This document shows positions 34,314 through 47,095 of a stretch of 64,000 bases of DNA, in pieces. A model generated the notes under the pieces. It was not told the DNA's origin. It ran no database searches and worked only from the letters and a program-made list of their open reading frames with translations. Source of the stretch: Arabidopsis thaliana (lineage: Eukaryota; Streptophyta; Magnoliopsida; Brassicales; Brassicaceae); contig NC_003076.8 in assembly GCF_000001735.4 (NCBI RefSeq), positions 24,741,835 to 24,805,834 of the forward strand, read 5' to 3'. The first letter of the stretch is position 1; each line of letters starts with the position of its first letter. The position numbers were made by a program, and so were the translations under genes.

Positions 34314-36430
34314 AAGCCTTGCTTCTAACCGAAAGCAGAGGATGCTTCCACTTATCTATGATAGATTATAGCAATTATCGTTGAAAAATAAAGAAGCCGA
34401 GGCTACTTATGTAACTTGTTCTTGTTCATAAAACTTTTTAAGTGTTCAATCCTTTAGGTATATAGTATTGTTTGGATGTTCTCGATTGAATTTGTTCTTG
34501 TAAGATTCATCAAAACTAGTTTGAGTAAAACGTAAAATGATTTTTTAGTGTCTTTTACTCAGCATCAGTTTTAGTTAGTGTACTAGGCTCTAACTTAAAG
34601 GGTTAAATTGATCCAAACCAAAGTGAACTCTAATTTGGAAAATCAAATTAAAAATGATAGAAAACATTCTTCATCCAAACAAATCAAAACGGAAATAGGC
34701 AAAATTTTGAACATTGCGTTAGGGTGGATAACCTTTTAAGCTATCAGCCAACTATTGGACGAGGAGATTATACTCCAAATTTTGGAATTGTATGTTTTTC
34801 TTTTTGGGTTTTAAATTAATGTGGTCTCAACTAATATGAATAAGGTAAGTAAAATAAGCACCGTTCATACAAAGTACAGAAGAAAAGATAATGGAAGGGG
34901 AAGTCAAGCAAGTGAAAAAGACAGAAGCGAGAGAGATCTTGTGATAACAAAAATCTGCTTAAATAGAATGTTGACAACGTGTTGTTCATTATCTCTCTAA
35001 CGTGAATAGCACGAATTTTAAGTTCAGCCTCGCAACTCTCTTACGTGGCTTTCTCTCAGTCGCATTTTCGTTAATTAAATGCTAACTTATGATTGAGAGT
35101 TCATCGGTTTCGTCCCATTCGTCGAACATAAAGTTAATTAAATGCTAACTATGGACAATTCTATTAATATACGATAAAGTTTTATAATGGTAGGTGTTTT
35201 TTGGCGAATTTAATAAACTGCATGTTAAGACTTCAAGCAAAAAATACTATTATCTTGTTCCAAATAAAGTGATGATTCACGAACGTCAACTAAAAGAAAT
35301 TTCGTGGAAAAAGAAAAAATATGTTTCATGAAACATCTAAAATAAAACAATTACTAATTGCAATAATTTAAAGTAATTTTTGCTAGCTAGTTTCTAACTC
35401 AATTGTATGATTTCACTTCAATTATTATACTATATATTTTCTTCAGTACTTTGTTAAGATATCTTTTTTTTTGGTGCGAAATGTTAAGATATCCTGACAT
35501 CTATATTTATATTCAGACTAATAGAAATTCTTGTAAAGCTTAAGAGAAATACGAATGTGATGAAAACTTAAGGGCTAGTTTGGCAGGTAAACCAACTTAA
35601 CCCCAAGGAAAAACCAAATCTTAAGTTACTATTATTGTATATTCTTTCTCAAACACAACAAATTAATCATATCCTCCCAATGTTTAAAACTCAAGCTTAA
35701 GAGTTTTTTTTCTCCTGCAAGCTACAATCATTTTTGATAGAAAATTTATACCTTTTGATGGATTCAGAAATCAGAAGTCTCCTTAGTCCTTAAAAAAAGA
35801 AAGTTTAGTACGCTAAAACAAATTCACCCTAAAACTCTATAAATTGCCTATATTTCCATTGGGTTTTCCCGCTTTTTTCTTCTCTTGTAAATTTCTATAA
35901 TTTTCCATGTTTTAGAAGCTAAGTTAGTTAATATCACCAGAAGTCGGTTTAATTAATAATAAATTCTCAGGCCAATGGCTTAACCATGCGATGATCATAA
36001 TCACTAGATTGTTAATTCAAAACTAATCTTGAGTATTCAAATGAAACTACAAAATCAAACATAAAATGCGTGATTTGTGAACTACCACATGATAATAATT
36101 TTAGTTGAAGAGTTTTAACGTTTACTAGGGAATATATTTCCATCCAACTATATTTTTTCAAGGATATACATAAAATAAGACTTTTATTGTTTCGTAAAAA
36201 ATGCATTTAGTTTTAAACAAAAATCTAAAATGATACTTGTAATGAATGGAGTAGTAGAAAATAAAAATTCAATGCATATAGTAATAGAATATTCACAATC
36301 TTATTTAAAATTCCTTCTATATAACACCAAAATGACAGGCAAAAGACAGGTACAAAAAGCAAACCAAAACATGTAATGTAATAAACTCATCAAAAACAGA
36401 GCTCTGTTTATCTTTTCTTCCGTCATTCGA
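34314..36430. other. 2.1 kb AT-rich spacer
   Basis: PMSR1 3' UTR on the left and cyclin promoter on the right. The middle is AT-rich and non-coding, with one short T-tract insert between 12-base direct repeats (35452-35493). No gene supported. Confidence 0.35.
35452..35493. repeat. Short T-tract insert between 12-base direct repeats
   Basis: TGTTAAGATATC occurs at 35452-35463 and 35482-35493. Between them is TTTTTTTTTGGTGCGAAA. On minus this reads as a short head followed by poly(A), as expected for a tiny retroposed insert with its target-site duplication. Confidence 0.7.
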
Positions 36431-37185
36431 ATGGCTGATCAGATTGAGATCCAGAGAATGAACCAAGATCTTCAAGAACCATTGGCTGAGATCATGCCAA
36501 GTGTTTTAACGGCAATGTCGTATCTCTTGCAAAGAGTATCGGAGACCAACGACAACCTGAGCCAGAAACAGAAGCCCTCAAGCTTCACTGGAGTAACCAA
36601 ACCTTCCATTTCCATCAGAAGCTATCTCGAACGGATCTTTGAATACGCGAATTGTAGCTACTCGTGTTACATCGTCGCATATATATATTTGGATCGGTTC
36701 GTGAAGAAGCAGCCATTTTTGCCTATCAATTCTTTTAATGTCCATAGGCTTATAATCACAAGTGTCTTGGTCTCTGCTAAATTCATGGATGACTTGTAAG
36801 TAAATAATTCTGAGGCTAATTAACTTTTTGAAATTTACTAATGAGTTAACATTTTGTTTAATTGTTAATATCTTTGTGTAACAATTTTAGGAGTTACAAC
36901 AATGAATATTATGCAAAAGTTGGAGGAATAAGCAGAGAAGAAATGAACATGCTTGAGCTTGACTTCTTGTTCGGAATTGGGTTTGAGTTAAACGTCACCG
37001 TTTCTACTTTCAATAACTATTGTTGTTTTCTACAAAGAGAGATGGCGATGTTGATGAAGATGAAGTCTCTGTTTCTTGAACCTTCTTCATTCAAAATCTC
37101 TTCTAAGACGAAACTTGTGATGTATCCACACGAGGAAGACTCTTTATCTACTCACCACAACAAGAAGCAACTCGCTGCTGCTTGA
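36431..37185 (+). CDS. CYCP4-2: P/U-type cyclin, CYCP4;2 (At5g61650)
   Basis: Two exons, 36431-36795 and 36891-37185, giving 219 aa, the usual size for PHO80-like plant cyclins. The cyclin box is visible as SYLERIFEYANCSYSCYIVAYIYLDR, then NVHRLIITSVLVSAKFMDD, then the NNEYYAKVGGIS segment and LELDFLFGIGFELNV. These are the conserved parts of yeast PHO80 and plant CYCPs. The family partners with CDKA and links nutrient status to cell division. No destruction box is seen. Confidence 0.95.
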
Positions 37186-37623
37186 TTATATTTATGCATT
37201 GGGTCGTTATCACGTTGTGTGATGTAAAACCTTTTTATATATCCGAGGGTTCTTGATTAGTGATGTTAGCTTGGAATTTGTTTTGTACATCTAGAGATTG
37301 GTTTCTTTACTCGATACAAGTTGAACTAAATGCAAATCTGATAATATTTGTTTTCATCAAATGATCAAACACATACCAAAAACACTAAATATACTTAATA
37401 TTGATACCAAAAAAAAGAAAGAAAAGAGATCACACTTAAGAGACATGCAGACATTATAAGATACGTCGAGCGCATAATCTATATAAAAAGCATACAAGGC
37501 AAAGGAAGATAAGTTACATTTAACAGAGGACCAAAGTCCAAACCTAATAATCTTTTAATATTGCAAACGCTTATACTCCTCCCAAAATATTATAGTTGGG
37601 AGAAATTACCAAATCAAACGTCC
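37186..37623. other. Convergent 3' spacer, cyclin to glycine-rich gene
   Basis: 3' UTRs of two convergent genes. AT-rich, nothing else seen. Confidence 0.35.
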
Positions 37624-38028
37624 TTACGGATGAATCTTACTACCATGGCTCAAAGCGGCAACTTCACCGTTGAAACCACCACCACCACCACCGCCACCAG
37701 ACCGACCATTTCCGCTTCCGTAACCATATCCACCACCACGTGCTCCACCACCTCCAGAACCATATCCATACCCGGTACCTGATCCCGATCCAGATCCATA
37801 ACCGTATCCGGATCCTCTTCCCCATCCTGTTGGTGATCTACCTGAGCCTGCCCCGTAACCCCATCCAGATCCTGGAGCAGAGCCCCAACCCCAATTGTAC
37901 TCCCAATTCGGCCCACGGCCCGACCCACTTTCGCCTGGCATGTTACCTCTCGACCATGCAAACGGACGTGAAACAGAAGTCTTTGCAGTGATTAAAAAGA
38001 AAAAAACCAACAAGAGCCCTTTGATCAT
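37624..38028 (-). CDS. Secreted glycine-rich protein (At5g61660 type)
   Basis: Intronless, 134 aa. A signal peptide (IKGLLLVFFFLITAKTSVS) leads into a mature part that is mostly Gly, Ser and Tyr: repeats such as GYGYGSGSGSGTGYGYGSG and a late GGGGGGGG run. It contains WGWGSAPGSGWGYGAGSG, and ends in AALSHGSKIHP. Such proteins are extracellular or cell-wall structural proteins; tyrosines can be cross-linked. Repeats on the opposite strands give false open frames rich in His/Pro/Thr. A TATA box sits about 93 bases upstream. Confidence 0.9.
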   Translation of the reverse strand: MIKGLLLVFFFLITAKTSVSRPFAWSRGNMPGESGSGRGPNWEYNWGWGSAPGSGWGYGAGSGRSPTGWGRGSGYGYGSGSGSGTGYGYGSGGGGARGGGYGYGSGNGRSGGGGGGGGFNGEVAALSHGSKIHP

Positions 38029-38120
38029 TTTCGATATATTCTTAGGGTTTATTTTCTTTTATGTTTTACTTCAAAATCTTGTTTTGTTATGAAGTTATTG
38101 TAAGAAAGCTTCTGCCACCA

Positions 38121-38126
38121 TTTATA
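38121..38126 (-). promoter_or_regulatory. TATA box of the glycine-rich protein gene
   Basis: CCTATAAATGG on minus, with TATAAA at this position, about 93 bases from the ATG. Confidence 0.6.
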
Positions 38127-39521
38127 GGCAACAACGGTCCGTAACAAGTTGGTTTGATAGTGTGAGATGGGCCAGACACACCCTTTTGTTAAGTCGTATC
38201 TCGAAACTAAAGAAATTTTGTTAGGAAAAAAGATTAAACACCATTTTTTTATAATTGTTTACTTAGACATAATTATCAACTGAAAATAAGCACCTAACAC
38301 CTAACAATATAATTACAAGTTCAATCATGAAGTCACTAGCTACGAACCCTTTTATCATATAGATACTAATTACCATGACTTAGTGCCCAAATTTTTTTTA
38401 CTATGATTATAAGATTATTGTTAATTATAACGATATTGCCAAAAACGAAATGAAATGTAGCCTCTATTATAGTTGGTATTAATGTATTATACAAAAAGTC
38501 AAATGAAATGATGACTATTTGATATTATTACTGATCTACTTGAGTTTTTTTGAAGTAGAAAACATTATCCTTCAAGAACCAATTTAAGATGCATCTCAAC
38601 GTCAATCCCACTCACAAATTTTCTAGTTACGGGCCTGTGATCTGCAAATGATGGTGATAATCATCATCATTGCAAGGTAAAATACATCTAGAAAACACAC
38701 GCATATAAACATCAACACCATTGACAGTTGTAGATTTCTTTTCCACTAATTCGTCTTTAAGATTGGCTACGCAGCCGCAAATTCTAAATATTAATCGGAA
38801 ATGATGAGCAAATCAGGTATATCGTGATTATTAAAAACTATAGAACACAAAGAATTAGCAAGCATCTTATCGTCTAACAGTTGACAAATCTAACTCCCTC
38901 GCAAACCAATCAAGCTAACATTTGCTATATCAAATTTAAATGGTTTAACTTTTTGAATCAAATTGTTAAAGAAATTTGATTCAAATTAAACAATGAAATC
39001 CAAAACCTAGTCAGCTTGATCATATATGATTTTATTAGAAACTTTTATTTAAAATTATGATTTATTACATATGTACGAGGTCATCATATATATGGCCCTA
39101 CATCGTATAGGTTTATTTTTAGAAAATTTAACGTATATATGAATGATTACAACATTGAATATACATAGGTTTTGAGGTCGGTCGGTGTTTTGTGATGGTC
39201 TTTTGATATGATGATATTATTTCGCATGTATAATATAAAACGTGTGTGCATAGAAAACTAGATAGTTTTTGATCAATTATAATCGTATATGCAGAGGCCA
39301 AAATTAACAAATGTATATCAAAATTTGAACAGCAAATCGGAAAATGCTAATTTTTAATACATTAATATATGATTGATTTAAAAAATTTGTATGAGCTTAG
39401 ACTCAAAATTTCTTACTTTTTTTTTTTTGAATAAAAAATTGTAAGAGGATTCATAAAATGGACGTACCAAAATATACTAATAATTTTATCCAGTTAGTAG
39501 AACACATATAGTTTACAATAT

Positions 39522-39569
39522 TAGTTTAACAATAACCGACAAAAAAAAAAATAGTTTAACAATAATCGA
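39522..39569. repeat. Poly(A)11 between 18-base direct repeats
   Basis: TAGTTTAACAATAACCGA (39522-39539) and TAGTTTAACAATAATCGA (39552-39569) differ at one base and flank C plus eleven A. It has the same layout as the tract at 33028. Confidence 0.75.
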
Positions 39570-40602
39570 TGCACGTTAAGTGACATGATAGATTTGTAAT
39601 TTGTTTTTGACAAATAGATTTATAAATTTAGAAGAGCAATTCCACCTTAATTGATTTGTTCTAGTAGTTTATTTTTTTACGGATTGTGATGTTTATGTTT
39701 GTTTGCAATAAATGAATCGATTATATTGATTCCACAAGATTTACACTGTTTTCTTTGTGTGTTCCTGTAACGATTGAGATCTATAGTGCATACACGAATG
39801 TATGTTTTTGGCTCTAGGAAATATCTAAAGGATTTGTTTTTGGAATGATGGAAACTTTTCATATATTTTCAACGGTGAAGCGGTCCACACGCACAACTGC
39901 CTACGGTGGAGCAACTACCATATGTTATGTCTAATGTCTCTTTTACGATATGATCGAATATCCATATTACATAACCTATATTCGTTTATTACATACATCT
40001 AAAAGACTACCCCCAAAATTTTATCTGAAAGCTCCCAATCCACTATCGTCGAAGTTTTTTTTTAATTTTTTCTTCAAATTACAATTATTATTATTATTAT
40101 TTTTTAAAGTACAATTATTAGTGTCCCTATTTGTTAGTATTCGTGTTTCTTAGACAACATTCCTCTGTTTAGTTTCAAAAATATCTAGATAATGGATTTA
40201 CGTATATATGGATCAATTGTGATAGTGGACTTAAACAGGTAGGCACATTCCTCTTCATATCGGAGTATAATTTAAAATTTCGATTTGGTCGAGAGCCCAA
40301 GGGTTCTACTAGTAACAACATTCTGTGACGCTTAAGTAGTGCCACGTGCTGGACCCTCACTAGTGACTACTATTTCCACCCACTTCCTCTATTATTACAC
40401 ACTTAGCACAAAAATGCATCATTTGATTTTTATATAAAAGCATCATCACATGCATATGTGCTTTGACTATGTATCTCTACGCGTTTCTAACATTATATTG
40501 GTAACAAACTACAGATACGTCATATAATTATATCTCTTATGACTATTGTATTCTTAGGAATTAATGCGTGACAGAGATATTTAACAAAATTTGTTCAAGA
40601 AC

Positions 40603-40633
40603 ACGCTCCATCAAAAAAAAAAAACGCTCCATC
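40603..40633. repeat. Poly(A)11 between 10-base direct repeats
   Basis: ACGCTCCATC at 40603-40612 and 40624-40633 flank only A residues. Third tract of this type in the window. Confidence 0.7.
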
Positions 40634-41059
40634 GGCTAGATCCTAATTTGGAATGGAGGGAACAGATACTTTGTTCAAACAAAAGGTTTCTTTGTTTGGT
40701 AACAGGAAGAGATCACTCAAGCCAATTAACGTCAAATCAAAGATCGGAAGAGGGAGTTGCGGATCCTCCTCATTGTAATCTCCAAATTTTAGAATCCAAA
40801 AGATTATGAGAAGAAAATCGGAAAAAAATATTCGAAAATATTTGAAGTTTGGAAGAGGAGAAATCGCTCAGTTCAGCGGGATTATCGACACACGCAAGAC
40901 TTTCCACTAGGAAAAATCCTACATTACGGTCTGTTGAGCTTGAATATTTCCAAGTCATCACCACGATTTCTCTTTCCGAATTAACAAAAAATCATAATAG
41001 AAGAAGAAGAACTAGGAAAAGGCGATTGCTAATTAACCCAGGAATTGGATTGATGATGA

Positions 41060-41165
41060 AGATTAATTGAAATTAATATTTATAGGTTAATTGCCTAGGG
41101 TTTCTCCATAACCCTTGTTTGATTAGGGCTTAATTGGGCCGAAATATTTAAGTAGGCCTTACTAG
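41060..41165 (-). promoter_or_regulatory. Orphan site II / telo-box / TATA promoter-like module
   Basis: Read on minus, the order is AAGGCCTAC, then GGCCCAATTAAGCCC (site II type), then AAACCCTA (telo box), then CTATAAATATT. That is the order and spacing of promoters of ribosomal and translation genes in Arabidopsis. Downstream on minus is only a 62-codon frame (stop at 40770, ATG near 40958) that I do not recognise. It may be a displaced promoter or the head of a degraded or non-coding gene. Confidence 0.4.
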
Positions 41166-41794
41166 TTAGAAAAATGTTTATAAAACCCACCAAACATTTA
41201 GTTTAATTTGATTCGGCCCATTTGTATTTCAAAACTCATGGCCTATGTATTCGTTTTTTAGACGTAAAAAATTCATCAAAACTGTCACATTTTTAAGGCT
41301 AATTTGGTAATAGGATCCAGAATTGGATTATTAATCTTAATTGGGAGATTAGTAGGTCGTATTATCCCCTAAACTAAACTCAAAGCCTTGCTAAGTTTGA
41401 CTATTGTATATAACACACAAATATGAATGTTACAATTTTATTTTCAAAGAACACATAATTTTAAATTAGTGGAAAGTATATCTTATTAGCACTCACAACA
41501 ACAACAACAACAACAAAAAAATCAATTATTCATCAATTATCCATTTAAAAAAATTCCAAGTCAGCAACAAAAGAATTCTGCCACCACAAGTTTTCTCAAA
41601 ACAAACCTAAACAACAAGACAAGTGTGAAATTAAAAAATAATAAGCACCAATACGAACTCGCCACGTACATACAGTTGAGCAGAGTTGCTCTCTTTCGGT
41701 CTCGATTTCTCAATTCTCACTATACAATACCGACCATTTAAGAGCAGGCAAAACTAATCTGTATGATCGATCTTGTGCTGAAGATATCGAAAAG

Positions 41795-43367
41795 ATGTCA
41801 TCTTTGGGTAGGATTTTGTCTGTTTCCTACCCACCGGATCCGTACACTTGGCGGTTTTCACAGTATAAGCTGTCTTCTTCACTAGGGCGAAATCGGAGAC
41901 TCAGATGGCGATTCACGGCGTTGGATCCTGAATCTTCCTCACTCGACTCTGAATCCTCCGCCGATAAATTCGCTTCCGGGTATTCTGAATTTGCTTTAAA
42001 CTACAGAGCTTGATTGTTTGCGTATTCATTGATAATGAAAGGAAGAATCAATTTTTTTTGTTGGATTGCTCAAGGTTTTGTATAATAGAAGGGCCTGAAA
42101 CAGTACAGGACTTTGCCAAAATGCAATTACAAGAGATTCAAGATAACATTCGAAGCCGACGAAACAAGATCTTCTTGCACATGGAAGAGGTACTTACTTA
42201 CTAGTACACAATTGTTTCTTAAAGTAGAAACCTTTCTTATACTGTTCCTTTTTTTTTGTGGTAGGTGCGGAGGCTAAGAATACAACAACGGATTAAAAAC
42301 ACAGAACTTGGTATCATTAACGAAGAACAAGAACATGAATTACCTAATTTCCCATCTTTTATCCCATTCTTACCTCCATTGGTGAGTTTATTACAAGATT
42401 TGTGATTCTTTTCACCCTCCCTTGCATGATTGAATTGATTATAAAAATACATTTCGATATTCAGACTGCTGCCAATTTGAAAGTCTATTACGCAACTTGT
42501 TTCTCACTCATCGCGGGGATTATCCTATTCGGTGGTCTACTAGCTCCTACTGTAAGTGCTTTTGCTACGCCTTGTTTTTTCAAGATTGGCTTTGTTTGTT
42601 CCCTCTAATATAGTTTTCAACGTGTACTCTTTGCCAGCTAGAGCTGAAGTTAGGTATAGGAGGTACATCGTATGCAGATTTCATTCAAAGCCTTCATCTA
42701 CCTATGCAATTGAGGTTTTAATACTTGTTTCTTTGAGTTTTCTTTCAAACTACTGTCAAGTTTTTTCGCATCTTCATTGCGTTTTTCGTATAATATTTCT
42801 TGAAAAGATGCTTAATCTGTGTGTTCATTTGAATAACAGTCAAGTGGACCCGATAGTAGCGTCGTTTTCTGGAGGAGCGGTTGGTGTGATTTCGGCTTTG
42901 ATGGTAGTAGAAGTTAACAACGTAAAGCAGCAAGAGCACAAGAGATGCAAATACTGTCTAGGAACTGGTATTGTGGCTTACTTTTTCTCCTTTTTCCTTT
43001 CAAACATGGTTTTTAAAAAATGAGTCTGGTGGTTCTACAATATGTATTCACATATATTCTTATATAACACAGGGTATCTAGCATGTGCTCGTTGCTCTAG
43101 CACAGGTGCTCTTGTTTTAACTGAACCAGTCTCAGCTATTGCTGGTGGGAATCATTCTCTATCACCGCCCAAAACCGAAAGATGTTCAAACTGTTCAGGT
43201 GCCGGAAAGGTAAAACACACAAAAACCAAAACATATAAAACACAAAACCTAAAGGTGTGGATACTAAGTTGTATGTGTTTGATGCTCAGGTGATGTGCCC
43301 GACATGTCTGTGCACAGGAATGGCTATGGCCAGTGAGCATGATCCTCGTATCGACCCTTTCGATTGA
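41795..43367 (+). CDS. OR: ORANGE (OR), plastid DnaJ-type zinc-finger chaperone (At5g61670)
   Basis: Eight exons: 41795-41979, 42075-42189, 42265-42381, 42465-42551, 42638-42714, 42840-42967, 43073-43209, 43290-43367, giving 307 aa. OR holds phytoene synthase in an active form and promotes chromoplast formation. Residues 1-60 are a Ser/Arg-rich transit peptide. The plant OR core IIEGPETVQDFAKMQLQEIQ follows; within IRSRRNKIF, residue 90 is the normal arginine whose change to histidine causes carotenoid build-up in melon. Two membrane spans come next (VYYATCFSLIAGIILFGGLL and VASFSGGAVGVISALMVV). The C-terminus has DnaJ-like cysteine repeats CKYCLGTGYLACARC and CSNCSGAGKVMCPTCLCTG, with no J domain. 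Confidence 0.96.
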
Positions 43368-44581
<1,214 letters not shown>

Positions 44582-46181
44582 TTAGAAAGAAGGAGGAGGC
44601 AGGAGCCAGCTAGATCCTTGGATGTAGCCAAGCGAGATGAAGTACTTAGCTTCTATGTCATCAATGTCTTGTGTATACTTTACTCTCTTCTCCTTGTGCG
44701 ATCCTGTTCCTGTGCACTTATATTCTCCATAGAACACCGTCCTGCTCATCAATCAGTGCATTTTACATTAAAACTTATGTCACATAGTTTTTGATTGATA
44801 TACTATGGTTTGGACTTTGGACTATACATACTTGTCACGTCCGGCCTCGCGGTTTTCTTGCCATCCAGATGGGTTCACAACACTTGACATATCCGTGTAT
44901 GCATAAACAACCTTGGGGTGGCTCATCCATGATCGACCCAAGTAGATCCCGGTTCCAGTCCCTGTAACCTTGCAGTGGACGAACGAGTATCCGCTTTTCT
45001 CTGCAGCGCTTTTTCCCGCATGAGCTGTGATCACTCTGATTCCATCTCCCACAACGTTTAGTTGTGTACCCTATTTTCATTAACATACAAAACGATTAAC
45101 GTTAATGATCATCGTTATTGTATATATACACTATGGAGCAAGAGATCTAATTAGGTAGGTACGAGGTACAGAGAGCGTCCGCTTCCAAAGATGAAATCAA
45201 ATGTGCCTTCGATGTAGCAGTCTTTGAAGAAATGGTTTCCGGTGTCATCGCAAATCGTGTCTTGATAACCGTAAAATTTACAGTTGTAGAAAGCTGCTTT
45301 GTTGCCAGAGATTCTCATAGATAAAGCTTGTGCTCCCTTCCTCTTACCATCCGGCATAGGCGCAGAATTCTGAAAACAAAAATTTATTTATCTCATTTGT
45401 AAAATAGTGCCGTTTTTTCTTTTTTCTTTCAAAAGTAATGTCACATGTAAGGTAATCATAAACTGTCCTTGATTAGTCCACATATTTTGAGACATATCTT
45501 ACGATATAAATACCTTAAGGATGATGTTAACAGCCATGAAATAGTCGGACAAGACAATGAGAGTTGCGCTATCGACTGTCCCATATTGTGCTGCGGTACC
45601 GTCGAATGTCAATACCGGCATTGCATTTGGATGACCGTACAGTGTGATGAATGGCTTGCTTCTATCTATCGTGACCTTCTCTTTGTATACACCAGGACCT
45701 ATCTTGATGATCACACGCCTAGTGTTCCCTGCCCGTACACTATTTATCGCTTCGGTTATTGTCTTGAAATGGCCTCTTCCATTTTGTTTCACCTGCATTC
45801 GTAGATCCAAAATATATTTTTATGATGTGTAAAACCCAAAATCCTACATACAAAATGCGATATCATATAAAATATCGCAATATCGAACTAAAAAAAAATA
45901 GCGTGTTATATTTGTTGAAAATTAACATAAGCAAAACGTCTATTAAGTAATGTTTATAAATATTATCATGCCTTGATGATGCGTGGCTTAGCCTCAGCGG
46001 TCAATAGAGCTGGATCTGATGTGCTTTTTCTACTAGCCAACGAAGGGACGTTGGTGTTGAACCACTGCTCGATTCGGCCTTTGTTCTCCGGAATTGGTGC
46101 TGCATCGTTACCGAAAACCACGGGCGATGTAATCACCACGAGCAGGATTGTTACTATGAGGGACACATAATTGTATCCCAT
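44582..46181 (-). CDS. Pectin methylesterase without PRO domain (At5g61680)
   Basis: Five exons, complement(44582-44741, 44832-45070, 45163-45369, 45514-45792, 45972-46181), about 364 aa. A signal peptide ([19 protein letters not shown]) sends it to the cell wall, where PMEs de-esterify homogalacturonan. There is no PMEI-like pro-region. All catalytic regions are visible: [25 protein letters not shown], and LGRSW (usually LGRPW). The two catalytic Asp residues, the Gln residues and the Arg are present, so it should be active. The first intron starts with GC, not GT (AAG/GCATGA at 45971), and ends with a normal AG. A TATA stretch lies about 75 bases upstream. Confidence 0.92.
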
Positions 46182-46608
46182 TGTACTATTAATATTTGTT
46201 ACTACTTTTCTAAAGTAAAGATGATTAACTTTCTGCTTCTTCCTTTCTTATGGTATATATATCTATACCATCTCTAAAAGCGAAGAATACCCGTTGCCGT
46301 TAATTTTTGCTAAATTGGTTTCTGGTTCTTCACTTTTTATTCATTTTAATCCCTTAATAAACTCTATATATATTATGTACTGTTTTAAGTGTTTCAATCT
46401 AACTAATTTAGTTTATTTGTCTAGAAAACTAATTTACTTTAAGGTGTAAAACCGACGTTAGTTTTATTTTTGGAACAAATGATTAGCTAATGCTATATTA
46501 CTAAACAAGAAACTTCTCAATACTAAACATCTAAACCGAACATGGCGTTAAGATATCCCAAATAGTATTGTGAATTAGGCATAAATCGCTATAAAATCAA
46601 CTTCAGCG

Positions 46609-46803
46609 ACTATTGTTAGTAGGATATCTTCATATCCTTGACTATATTTTTCAATCAAGGTTCTATTTATGTATAGTCGTATATTCACATTAACTATGAT
46701 TGTAATACCCTAGCTACCTCTCTGTGTATATACGACTGTACATAAATATAACATTGATTGATATAGTCAAAGATATGAAGATGTCGTAATACAATTGTTA
46801 GGA
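46609..46803. repeat. Foldback: imperfect inverted repeat with about 80-base arms
   Basis: The left arm (about 46609-46688) and the reverse complement of the right arm (about 46724-46803) share CATCTTCATATCyTTGACTATAT and TATTTATGTAyAGTCGTATA with few mismatches, around a loop of about 35 bases. The word ATTGTTAG lies directly at both outer ends (46612-46619 and 46794-46801), as an 8-base target duplication would. It fits a small MITE; a young microRNA hairpin is the alternative. Confidence 0.75.
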
Positions 46804-46954
46804 ACTTCATAGTTCATTTGATCAAAAATAGTGTTATTTTTTATTCAACCAAAAAAAAGTATGTTTACATCATATGCAAGTTGCAACCTTGGATAAAATT
46901 CAAAGCTGAAAAGAAAATAGAAAGAGTTTGAAAGTGAAAACAGGGCAATTTCTA

Positions 46955-47095
46955 TAGCCCGTCCTCTAGAATCAGATTGTCGTGTCCCCTGATGGAGCAT
47001 AATCTCTTGCGGACTACACGATCAACGAGATTGGCGACATATTCAGGAGGGTTCGGGACCTCACTGTGTCGTCTAGAGTTGTGCTCACACCGTTT
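46955..47095 (-). pseudogene. Unidentified exon-like fragment
   Basis: On minus, about 45 codons read coherently, including VPNPPEYVANLVDRVVRKRL and end at a stop. The upstream side is a poly(A) run, with no start codon or signal of a full gene. GC content is above the surroundings. It resembles the C-terminal exon of a conserved protein I cannot name. Confidence 0.35.

Larger units (their letters stand above)
38127..41794. other. 3.7 kb gene-poor spacer
   Basis: AT-rich DNA with no recognisable protein. It holds a palindromic AATGATGGTGATAATCATCATCATT word near 38647, two poly(A) tracts between direct repeats (39522-39569 and 40603-40633), and an orphan promoter-like module with minus orientation near 41060-41160. 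The last 150 bases are the OR promoter and leader. Confidence 0.4.

Noticed and set aside
37650-37991. Open frames overlapping the glycine-rich protein gene
   Set aside because: Composition artefacts of GGN repeats in other frames; the minus frame with signal peptide and TATA box explains the DNA.
38647-38671. Short palindrome AATGATGGTGATAATCATCATCATT as a microRNA hairpin
   Set aside because: Arms are too short for a plant microRNA precursor and are simple-repeat-like.
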